From: Austropuccinia psidii
Lineage: Eukaryota > Basidiomycota > Pucciniomycetes > Pucciniales > Sphaerophragmiaceae
DNA: 64,000 nucleotides
NCBI GenBank assembly: GCA_023105745.1
Contig: JALGQZ010000003.1
Coordinates: 75,552,696-75,616,695 of the forward strand
Direction of reading: 5' to 3'
Shown here: positions 48,579 through 58,700 of the stretch, piece after piece
How the letters are laid out: each line of letters begins with the position of its first letter
Numbering within the stretch: the stretch's first letter is position 1
Notes under the pieces: generated by a model
What the model was told of the DNA's origin: nothing
The model's input: the letters and a program-made list of their open reading frames with translations, nothing else
The model's database searches: none
Translations under genes and position numbers: made by a program

Positions 48579-49984
48579 ACTCAGAAGAAACAATATGACT
48601 TAAACACTCTACACTAGAAACATGAAATAGGCACTTGGAGGCCTTAGCAAAGAGGTTATTGGCTCTGAGTCTGGAAAGAACAGTGGACACATGAGTAACA
48701 TGTTCTTCCTCAGAATTGGAAAAGACCATAATGTCATTCAAATAGACCACAACATAAATATCAAGAAGATAATAGAAAATACCAACAACAAGATTTTGAA
48801 AAGAGGCAGGAGCATTGGTGAGCCCAAATGGCATAACCAAATACCCATAACTGCAATGTTCAGTTCTAAGAGCTGTCAAGTGCTCATCAACCTCCTTGAT
48901 TCTGAGCAGGCTATATGACCAAGCAAATCAAGCTGGGAGAAGATAGAAGAACCATTAAGAACAGTCAGAAGGTGGTTCATAGGAGGAACAGGATACTTGT
49001 TCTTCCTAGTAATAGCATTGAGTTTGCTGCAATCAACACACAAACAGAGGCCACCATCCTTCTTTTTGACAAAAAGAACAGGTGCTCCTGTTGAAGAGGA
49101 GCTTGGCCAGATGAAACCTTTCTCTACATTCTTTGAAATGTAAGCCCTGAGTGTATCTTACTCTTGGTTTGATAAAGAGTAGATAACCCAAACTGGAGGT
49201 AGAGACCCCTCCAGCTCAATATGATGATAACAGGCACGGTTAGGAGGAAGTTTCTCTGCTTTCACCTTGGAGAATACTTCCAAGTACTGGTGATAAACAG
49301 AAGGAACAACCTTTATCACAGCTTCTATTTCTTCTGGGTCTTCCTCTTCATCCCATGACTCCTCCAGGGAGTCATGATAAGATGAAGCAGGAAGGTCAAT
49401 ATTCCCAAAGAAGAGGTGAAGTGAAGATACAGAGTTATCTTCTCCAACATCTTGAATCTCTTTGAAGACTTCATCTCTAAATGATAGTAATGACCAATGG
49501 GAATCAAGGAAAGGAATATGGACAGAAGATTGAAATGATGGTGTTCTAGAATCACCACCCAGAGCTGCACATTATTTGGAAGAAGAAACGTCATTACTGA
49601 CAGATTTTCAAGGATCATAATAGTCCTTATGATCAGCATTGAAGCTGATCAACCCCTTCCTCAAATCAATAGATGGAGTAAAATGATCAAGAAAGTCAAA
49701 GCCCAATATGAGGTCTTCTTACTTAGGGGTATCAATGACTAAAATTTCCCATTCAAAGCTTTGTAATGAAGGAAGCTCAACCATATCTTTGGTATGATGA
49801 GTCACAAATAAGTAAGGGGACTAAGAGGAAGATTCTCTGGGAGTTCTCACACAGTCAAAGAATACTTGTGAGCAAACTGCTTTGCAATAAATGAGCTGGT
49901 AGCACCAGAATCAATGAAAATACTGTAAAAAACATCAGAAAGAGAAGAAAAAAAAGAATTTCAGAGAATTCTTGATACAAGTAT
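48579..49984 (-). pseudogene. Element H RT and protease remains
   Basis: C-like, minus strand. 48577-48879: RT with YLVMPFGLTNAPASFQ, but the active site reads VVYLNDIM (YVDD to YLND, a catalytic Asp lost). Upstream, 48900-49210 encodes [13 protein letters not shown] and CVD.SKLN in pieces. 49325-49640 is linker. Protease sequence (FIDSGAT.SFIAKQF) is at about 49860-49930 with frame breaks. The RT end, RNase H and integrase are gone at the junction with LTR G. Confidence 0.82.
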
Positions 49985-51364
49985 TCAGAATGCACAATTG
50001 TTCTCTGGATGGAAAACAGTGAAGACCATTGAGCTCAACATGATCTTCACGCAGGCTTTTCCCTGGCTGGGAAATTTGCCTGCCGATTGGGTAAGCTTGT
50101 TTTCAGGACTTTTTAAACAGGACTCAAGCCTATGCTCCCCACCACGATAGGTACATAAACCCTCCATGATTCTTCTTGCTTTTTTAAAATTCATCAACTT
50201 GAAGTCTTTATTCAACAAAGAAGAATGGGGTTTGTACCTCTTCTGAAAATTCTTCTTCTTCTTTTGATTTAAATTTGAAGAACTTTGAGGCTTAGGCTTC
50301 TTCTCTTGATGATGAATCTTCTCTTTTTGCCTCTCATGGTACCTGGTATCAAGCTCCAGGGTAATATCCGTTAAGTCTTGAAGAGAGTCAATTCTTGAAG
50401 GATGGGAGGCTGACTGATCCAAAATCCTGGATGGAAATCCCTTCCTGAAATGATGGGTGAGAGCTCTCTCACCCCAATTCCAAATTCTTGAGACCAAAAT
50501 CCTGAAATCAGCAATGTATAATGATACATGCCCACCTTCTTTCATTTTTGAAGAATCCAAATCCGCTTCAGCTTCTCTGACTTCATTTGGGTCCTCAAAT
50601 AAGGTAAAGAGTTGAGATTTAAATAATTTCCATGAATTTAGAAGGTAATTTGGATCTTGATTGGTGAGATTGGAAAGATAAGGTTCAATCCATTTTGCAG
50701 CCCTGCCAATAGGAAATGAAGTGGCATAAAGAACCTTCTCTCTGTCTTGAGAGAGTTTTGCGAGATCATTATGAAAGATTAATTGACAAGACTCAATAAA
50801 ACTTCCCACTTTGAAGGTCTGAGTCCCATCAAGGCATTCTGGGGCCTTCATAGATGGGGAATTGAAGTCTGGTGGTCTTGATGCTTCAGAAGATGAAGCT
50901 ACTTGAGGATTGGCCATAATATGAGTCATTTGCTGCATGATGGTCAATAAGGATGGTTCAGACTGATGAGAGACAGGCTGATTAGACTGGGCTAGAGTTG
51001 GCCCTCCAGTACCTTGGGATGCCCCCAAAGGAGCGGGGACACCTTCAGTACCATCAGACTCTTCCTCTTCCACAAAATTCTCCTCCTCCTCTTCACCATC
51101 TTCAACAGGACCTTTGAAAGTGGTCCTTGAAAGTCCTGGAAATCTGCCAACTACTCCTGAAAAGGAATTTTCTCTTCTGGGCCCTCTTCCTTCCTTCCTG
51201 GATGGTGCTGCTCCTTCCATATTGCGTCCTCTATCTAATTGGGCCCTCAGTTGAGGAACTGCTGGGGTGCCATCAAGAGAAGCTCTTGGAGTTGGAGTAA
51301 GGACAGCTTGAGCTCTGGCCTGAGATCTGGTCTGCCTTGCAGGAGGTGAATGTTAAATAGGCAT
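49985..51364 (-). pseudogene. Element H gag, near full length
   Basis: The gag start is probably ATG at 51364 (MPI), shared with E, but codon 4 is TAA (51353-51355) where E has CAG. From there the frame is open for about 450 codons to 49985. Order: Gln/Arg/Pro-rich start, Gly/Arg-rich SRKEGRGPRRE, acidic EEEENFVEEEESD, helical LLTIMQQMTHIM, capsid (CQLIFHNDLA, YLLNSWKLFKSQLFTLFEDP, GGHVSLYIADFRILVSRI), and a knuckle CTYRGGEHRLESC in which the second Cys is Arg. It gives the best view of C-family Gag in this window. Confidence 0.82.
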
Positions 51365-51980
51365 GATTTTAGGAATAAAAATTAAAAAAAATTAAATAAA
51401 AATCAAAATCAAAATCAATCAATCAAAATGTCAAAATGAAATCTTCAAGTAAATAAATCAATAAAAATCAAAATCTTGCAGAATCAGTCAATCAAAGAAT
51501 TCTTGAGGAAAAAATTGATTTTATGTTAAAATTCGGGATGTGAAAAATTAGCCAAATCAAATGAAATCTTCAGGTCAACTAGTTTTTTGAAGTAAGTATC
51601 AATTTTGTCAAATCAAGTGAGTTCTTCTTCAAAAATCAATATCTCTTGAAGAATGAGTCGATCTGAATCTTGATGTGAAGAATTTTTCTGAATAATTTGA
51701 TGCGAAATTTTAAAATCAAATCAAATTTAAGATTACGCCTGAATTATGAATGAAATAAAATTTGATTATTTGAGATAATATTTAAGAAGAGAAACAAAAA
51801 ATAAAACTGGGTCAGCTTTCAATTTTCAAGAATGAAGAATGAATGAGAGAAAACTGAGAAGTGACAAGAAATCATAAAGTTCATAAGCATTAAAGAGTCA
51901 TAATTTTGATTAAATGAATGAATTAAATTATAAAGAAAGAATGGACAGAATGAAAAGAAATTATGAGGTAATTAATATAA
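51365..51980 (-). other. Element H leader
   Basis: AT-rich leader between LTR and gag. The sequence next to the LTR (minus strand TTATATTAATTACC) does not start with TGG, and I see no clear tRNA-type primer site. Confidence 0.55.
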
Positions 51981-52262
51981 TGTCACAGGGGCTCTTGTGG
52001 AAAACAAAAGTGGCCTGGCACTTAGGAATGAAGAGCTCACTTGGAGGGCTCAAAAAAGAATAAAGAAAGAACAAGGAATAGATTTCTTTAAAGAAGAATA
52101 AGAGAAAGGAAAAGTATGCCAAAGATAAAATAAAAAGGAAGCGAATGGCCAAGATAATAAATAACGCCAAAGCCCAAAGAGACAACCAAATGAATCCTCA
52201 ATTCACTGTTTAAACCTGTCAGAAAGAACAATGGAATTAGTAAAGGATATAATCACCAATAT
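51981..52262 (-). repeat. Element H 5' LTR, truncated
   Basis: TGTCACAGGGGCTCTTG matches the C1 LTR terminus; cut after 282 bp by B-type LTR I. Confidence 0.8.
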
Positions 52263-52474
52263 TGGAAGGTTTAGATATGAAACCTTGATTGAAAATCAAG
52301 TACTTTTCCTGTCCTCAAAATCTGTATAAGGTAAAATTTGATTAAGAATAGTATGAAATAGTATTTCCAAGAGAAAAAAGGCCAAATTTAATGTCTTTAA
52401 CTTGATAAGTATAAAACAATAGTGTTATAAAGATTTATTGTTTTAACAACAATGGAAATGTGTCCAAAAATACT
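52263..52474 (-). repeat. B-type LTR I, left piece
   Basis: B LTR end with mutated terminus TGGAAGG for TGTAAGG. Split at 52474 by the complete A element; resumes at 62766. Confidence 0.8.
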
Positions 52475-53013
52475 TGTGAGCCTTGAGGTATATTTTACAT
52501 ACCCAAATAGGCCACAATTATCTTAAAAAGAAATTTTGAATTATGCAAAATTCATAAGTCATGCATATATCCAAAATTCATCATTTTCAATTTCAGAAAA
52601 GATGAATAACTTTTTATTGAGTAAGTAAATCCATGGATTTAAGACCAGATTTGGATTCTACACAAAAATTCACCTAGGGTAGCTCCATAGAGTGAATAAG
52701 CTCAATTTAAGTATTTAAGGTGGTAAAATGGAAAATATTTCAATACCACATCATTAATACCACACAAAAGATCCGTGAAAATTTTTGTTTTTCTTGATTT
52801 TTAGCCAAAATAATGGGAAAGTGAGAAATCCCATGTTACATATACACTACAAATAGTGTTATGCATGTTTTGAACACTTAATATTATGGTATTCTTACAT
52901 AGACTTTTGGTACACCCATAGTGGATATCTCACTTGAACCTTAAATTACTATTTTGACGTAAAAATTAGGCAAGGGGGACAAAAGACATCAAAGAGAGCC
53001 AGGGTACCCAACT

Positions 53014-53027
53014 TCTGAGGCCTCAGA
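53014..53027. repeat. Perfect palindrome in A LTR U3
   Basis: TCTGAGGCCTCAGA, a 14-bp perfect palindrome, also at 7362-7375 and in other A LTRs; lost in the solo LTR at 18276-20184. Confidence 0.85.
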
Positions 53028-53795
53028 GGCGTGGATAGCTCCAGAGCATGAATCCATGGCCCATCTTGGCCCAATTGGTAAACTAAAACTCTTTGGGAAC
53101 TTGGTTACCAAGTTACACCTACTGTAATCATAAGAAAAATAGCAAATAACCTGCTATTTTGACATGCCAAGGAGGTAATAAGCTACTTAGGCTCCTGTAA
53201 CCACATCAATTCTTGATGAATTTCCATGACTAGACCCTAAAAGAGTAATTAAACCCTTTTGGGATCCATATTCATTGATTTACCTCATAGCAACCAGCAA
53301 AATACTGCTATTTGCAATTCTATGTAGAAATGAGGGAGAAACTTCAAAAATTCATTAAAAATACAATTCTTAATGAATCTTCCTGAAACTTTCAGGACCA
53401 ATGAAGAACTGTATTATCTATGGTACAACCAAAAAGAATTATGGTTTTACTAGTAAAATTAAAAGGTTTACTTACAGTCCATTTTTGACCATTCTACGTG
53501 AAACACTGAATCTTCAAAAATTCACAGTAATTACAACCTGTGATGAAATTGGCAATAACATTGATAACTTTGAGAAATCAATGATTATTTTAGAATAAAA
53601 GAAGATTTACAGATGTTACTCCTTTTATTCTTAACCATATTGGGGTTGGTAGTCACGTAAAAGCATCAATTTGGTAATTAAGATAATCTTACGTGACAAC
53701 ATATGATGCAATCATTAATCCAAAAGGGTTTATTGTTTTCTCACTCACTGGTTTTTCAGTTTGCTCCATGGCACGCCTCTGTGAGCTGTTGTTGA

Positions 53796-53803
53796 CTTAA
53801 AAG
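53796..53803 (+). promoter_or_regulatory. TATA-like element of the complete A copy
   Basis: CTTAAAAG at the position of TATAAAAG in the solo LTR copy; 75 nt before the GTAAGT donor. Likely core promoter. Confidence 0.4.
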
Positions 53804-53869
53804 AAGCCTATTCTTGCTGTTTTTTCCGTATCATCATCTTATCAATTTATTAAATCATTATTACCAACA

Positions 53870-53871
53870 AG
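53870..53871 (+). promoter_or_regulatory. Predicted LTR splice donor (ACCAACAA|GTAAGT)
   Basis: Consensus GTAAGTATT. The last exon base A, joined to TG at 54785, makes an ATG. Predicted intron 1 is 53871-54784 (914 nt), so it would remove the LTR end, PBS and leader. Confidence 0.55.
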
Positions 53872-54399
53872 TAAGTATTAGTTAAAGCTATTCTTAGGTG
53901 TTTTAAATCTTTCCAAATCATCCAGAAAGACGTGAAATCCTAGAATCCAACTATATATTGTTGTAATACTGTTATAAATCCTTTTGATCCCTTAAATCCA
54001 CAATTCCACGTCAAATTTCTCTACTCTTATCTATCAATAAGTTCTTTGGAGTATTAGTGAGTCATTTATTCTTAATTATTAAAGTTTTTCTCTAGTAATA
54101 GTTTTCTTCAAGAATTATCTTTATAATTATTCTTGCAAAAGATAATTATATATTAAAATAATTTTATTATTTTAATAAAGAAGTTTTTATTATTAAATTC
54201 TTCTTGTAATTGATTCTAGTAGACAATTACTTGCTCACTGTTAAAATCACTAGTAGTGCTTAACACGTGAAAGAAATAATTTTTTTAATTATTTAATTGT
54301 GGTTATAATAATACTTTATTATTATATTTCATAAGAACAGACATAGTACTGTTGATTAATAGTAATATTATCATCAGTTTCATAGTCACATCTTACAAT

Positions 54400-54415
54400 T
54401 GGGGGCCTGGCCGTG
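54400..54415 (+). promoter_or_regulatory. Primer binding site of the complete A element
   Basis: TGGGGGCCTGGCCGTG, 2 nt after the LTR end. Confidence 0.72.
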
Positions 54416-54784
54416 TTTTTTGAACCTTGTACCCTCAATTAATATATTTTTAAGCTCTAAAATATATTAATTTAATAATTTTTTCTTTCATTTTAAAGTT
54501 AAAATAATTCTTATTTTTGAAATTGTTTTGGAAATCTTTTTCATTGAGGAATTTGGTTTAATTTTATACTGTTTTAAACGTGGCTTTTTCACATCCAAAA
54601 ACTTATAAAATTATTCTTTGAGTTACTCTGAATTAATTTTCATTCAAAATCTTAAATTTTAGTTTTTTTTCTTTAAAAAGAATAATTTTTTTAATATTAA
54701 AAAATAATAAAATTCATAAAAAATCTTTTAAAAATATCTTAAAACACAAAGATAATTTCTTTTATCATATTTTTTCTCTTTAAG
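54416..54784 (+). other. Leader of the complete A element
   Basis: AT-rich, no ORF. It ends in the predicted acceptor CTCTTTAAG|TGTC, slightly weaker than TTTTTAG in the minus-strand copies. Confidence 0.6.
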
Positions 54785-55772
54785 TGTCTTTAATCAAATA
54801 CTGTGCAGCTGGTAACAGACTCAGCAAAAGATACATCAATAGTCCAGAATCTTCAGAAGCAGAATCTGAAGACAGTATTGAGGTGCAGATTGCTAAAAGA
54901 GGCACCTTATTCAACTCAGAAAAAGCTAAATTACCACAAAAAGGTGTGTATTTTATCTTATATTTTCACCTTTTATCTTTAAATTGACGTGAAAATGGTG
55001 CATACCAGAAATGGAAGCAACTATTCAGTCCAACCAGATGGATGTGGACAAGGAAGAGGCAAGACCAAATCCAGAAGTGCCAAATCTTCCACAAGAAAGA
55101 CACATCTGGAGGATGCCAGAGTTGCCCCCCATTCCCCAAGGTCTGTACCAACAGATTTTGACGTAAATTCTGAGCCTGAACTGATTTATGGTAATATTTC
55201 CAGGGCTGAACCACTTTCAGGTGGCAGCAATAGAAATATATCAATGCCAGTACAAAAACTGGTTCAGAGCAGCCAAGGAAGAGGAGTGGGAAATCTGCCC
55301 AAGCCTTTGGCAGGGGGCCATGAACTCTTACTTACACATCAAGAGCTTTCTGGGTCAGGAGAAGACCATAGAACTCGTAGGAGGATGGAGCCCCCTGTCT
55401 TGCAAAGACAAGGTCAAAAAGATAAAGAACTGGTTGAAGAACCAAAGTCTTTTATCCATAGACCAGAAGAAAGAGTTGGAAATGACTCCAGCTTTGGAGA
55501 CAGAGGCACCAGTGGCATCTACCAGCTCCAAACCAGCTCCAGAAGCGCCCAAGGACAAGCCCAAAGGACCTCAAAAGAAACAGAGAGGTCCCAAGAACCA
55601 TCAAGGCAAGGGCAAAGGCAAAGCCAACTGGCACAGACCTTACCCACAAGGGTACAGGATCCCCAAATTGGAGCCTTCAGCCGTGGACAGTGTCTTCAAT
55701 ATGGCCAGAACTCTTATGGAATTCACAGCCAAGGAGCAGGAAAGGATGAACAGGACTTTTCCACGCAAATAA
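54785..55772 (+). CDS. Predicted spliced overlapping-frame gene, complete A element (242 aa)
   Basis: Predicted exons 54785-54943 and 55204-55772. With the LTR exon's final A, exon 1 reads ATG TCT TTA ATC ([12 protein letters not shown]...). Intron 2, 54944-55203, AAG|GTGTGT...TTTCCAG|GG, phase 1, gives the join ...[13 protein letters not shown]. Exon 2 overlaps gag-pol residues about 70-260 in another frame and ends at TAA 55770-55772. It has a Trp-rich folded-looking part, a Lys/Gly/Pro linker and a helical tail. Against the minus-strand copy I count about 5 amino-acid changes in exon 2 but about 10 in the gag-pol frame over the same DNA. If intron 2 is retained, exon 1 stops at TGA 54985-54987, 7 nt before the gag-pol ATG. 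Function unknown; splicing inferred. Confidence 0.6.
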
Positions 55773-58700
55773 ATGATGTACATAGAGGTATTAGTGTAGA
55801 AATTGGCAAACTTGAGTCAAAGTTGAAGCAAATTACATTAGACATCAATGATTTAAAGAAAAATGACAAGCAACATTCTGATTGGCATCAATTGACAACT
55901 GTCACCCTTGAGTCAATTAGCAATGCTTGTGAAAGAATTGAGACCCAATGCCAAAATAATGACACAGAGGATCCTTCCATTTTTAAAGTAAATGATAGAC
56001 TTGAAACTCTTGAAGACCATGTCTTACAAATAGTTAAGAACACCAATCAATTTGCTATACATTTAGCAAAAAGTGACAGTGAAAGGCAGAAATTGAAGAA
56101 TGATATAATTGCAAGTGTGGAGCAAATTCATAAGAATCATGAACCACATATGCCAAGACATTCCACACCTTTGACTGAAGAAAAACTTTCTGTTAAAGAA
56201 AGTTTGACTCCATTCTTAGGAGAAAATGCCTACTCTGCAAGAGATATTCCCAAAATAGAAGAATGGCCAACATTCTCTGGTGAAGGAGAATATAACCATA
56301 TTGAATTCATCAGAACTATTGATATGTTGCAAGAAGACTTTAATATACCTGATGAAATCATAGTGGGAAAACTACACTGTTTGTTTACCAGAACTGCAAA
56401 GAAATGGTATTACAAAATGAGGATTGATCATGGTAAACATGACTGGTCTTGGTGGAAATCTGAAGTGATTACCAAATGGGCCAATAATTCTTGGAGGTTT
56501 AAAATGGAGAATGCTTTTGAAAGTGCCATTTTTAACTCAGAAAAAGACAAACCACTTACTTGGTTCTTCAAACAAAAAGACAGATTATCTGCTTTACACC
56601 CAGATATGTCTGACACTATGATTAATATGAGAATATTAAGAAAGTGTGGAGGAGAACTGGAACATGCTATCAAAAGAAGATGTGTGAACCCTTGTTCAAC
56701 AGAGGACTACATTAATGCTATGGAAGATATCATTACCAGGACAAGAATTGGTAAAACTTGGGTTAAAAACCCATTAGAGTCCAAAATAGTCTCAAATATT
56801 CCTAGAGAGGAAAGAAGACCAGAAAGACCTGTCTTGAAGTGTCATAAATGTGGAAGTACTTCACATTTAGCCAACACTTGTACTAAGAAGACAAAAATCA
56901 ATGAAGTTCAAGTCATTGAAGAAATTAAGTGTACTGAAGAGAAAGAGGATTCTGATCAAGATTCTGCAGTCTCTGAAGATACACCAGTGGAGGACTATCC
57001 TATTGAAAACATTACAGCTTTCTTTGAAGTCACAGAAGTCCATACCCACTGGCCACAGTACAGTGAAGATTGCTGCAACCTGATCAATATCCAAGATGCC
57101 AGAATGTGTAAAACAAAACCTGCTAGAGGAAAGGGTTATACTGCTGGAGCATCCTGTATCACATCAGTTCTGATGAGTGATATTGAAGCCAAAGTAAATT
57201 TTGATACAGGGGCATTTTGCACTTGTGTTGGCAAAGATTATCTCCAAATTATACTTCCTGAATGGAAAAACCATCTATTACCAATAGAAGGTGTACAATT
57301 CAGTAGTGCCAGTAACAATATGTACCCCTTGGGCATATTGGACACTAATATTGTATTCCCACATCCAGCAGGAAGTGTAAGAATAAAAACTGAGATTGTA
57401 GTAATCGATAATTGCACATCTCAGCACATCATTCTTGGAAATGATTACTTACATATTTATGGTATTGATATAAATAACCATAAAGACAGATATTTCACAA
57501 TTGGAGATAACAAGAGACAAAAATTTGCTTTCTCCAATATGCCAAAACAGATATCTGTAGTATCTTCTGTCAAAGATACTTACAAAGATGAATTTGTGAC
57601 TAATCAACTTGTTGAAGCACAAATTAATCAATCATTGTCACCAAAGATGAGGAATGAGCTTATTAATGTGTTATACACATATAAAAATGCATTTGCCTCT
57701 GATAATGAACTATTAGGCGCTATAAGAGGACATGAAGTTGATATTACTCTTAATATTGACAGACCATATCCTCCAGTACTTAGAAGACCAGCTTATCCAG
57801 CCAGTCCCAGAGCTAGAGAGGCCTTGGAAAAACATATCCAAGAGTTGATCCAACTTGGTGTGCTAAGGAAAGTAGGCCATAATGAGGAAGTTGAAGTGAC
57901 AACACCTGTTATTATTGCATGGCATAATGATAAGTCAAGAATGGTAGGAGATTTTAGAGCTTTGAATACCTACACAGTTCCAGATAGGTATCCAATCCCT
58001 AGAATTCAAGAAACCTTGACTCAATTGTCTAAAGCCAAGTATATAACATCAATGGATGCATTGAAAGGCTTTCATCAAAATGTTTTGACGCCTAAAGCTA
58101 AGAAATTACTTAGAATTATCACCCACTGTGGCATTTTTGAGTATCTTAGAATGCCATTTGGCATTAAAAATGCTCCATCTCATTATCAAAGAATGATGAA
58201 TATGATCTTCCCCACAGAATTGTCTGAAGGATGGCTTATCATTTATATTGATGATATTATTCTATGTTCTGACTCATGGTCTTTGCACCTTGAAAGACTT
58301 GCAAAAGTACTTCATAAAGTTGCAGAAGTGAACATGAAAATTTCACTTAAGAAATGCAATTTTGGTTTTGAAGAACTCAAAGCATTAGGAGATGTTGTTT
58401 CTGGTTTGAGCTTGGGTATTGACAAGAATAAAGTAGCAGCAGTGTTACTTAAGCCAATACCCCAGAATAAAAAAGAAATGATGTCTTTTCTTGGATTTGC
58501 TAGTTACTATAGGCAACACCTGAAAGATTTTGCAATTCTAGCCAAATCACTCTATAGGATCTGTGATCAACAGACTGTATTTGAGATGACACAGGAAAGA
58601 ATTAATGCTTATGAGAAGATAAAGAAAGCCCTTACAGAAGCACCTTTACTCCTCATGCCTGACTGGAATATTCCTTTTAAATTGTACATTGATGCATGTG

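Larger units (their letters stand above)
52475..54397 (+). repeat. 5' LTR of the complete A element
   Basis: 1923 bp. TATA-like CTTAAAAG at 53796-53803 (TATAAAAG in the solo LTR at 18276); splice donor ACAA|GTAAGT at 53870/53871; 14-bp palindrome at 53014-53027. CpG is rare and mostly within ACGT. Confidence 0.95.

Noticed and set aside
53401..53598. 65-codon ORF in the A LTR, repeated at 61764-61961
   Set aside because: The two are LTRs of one element, so identity is by descent; the frame is not kept in the tandem LTRs and there is no supporting context.
54989..54994. GTG as gag-pol start two codons upstream
   Set aside because: A fungal gene should start with ATG; the ATG at 54995 is used instead. 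The same applies to 13763.
55204..55221. Alternative acceptor TTTCAG|GTGG that would fuse exon 1 to the gag-pol frame
   Set aside because: It is present in the plus-strand copy only; in the other copies the AG is shifted by one base, so the fusion frame is not conserved.
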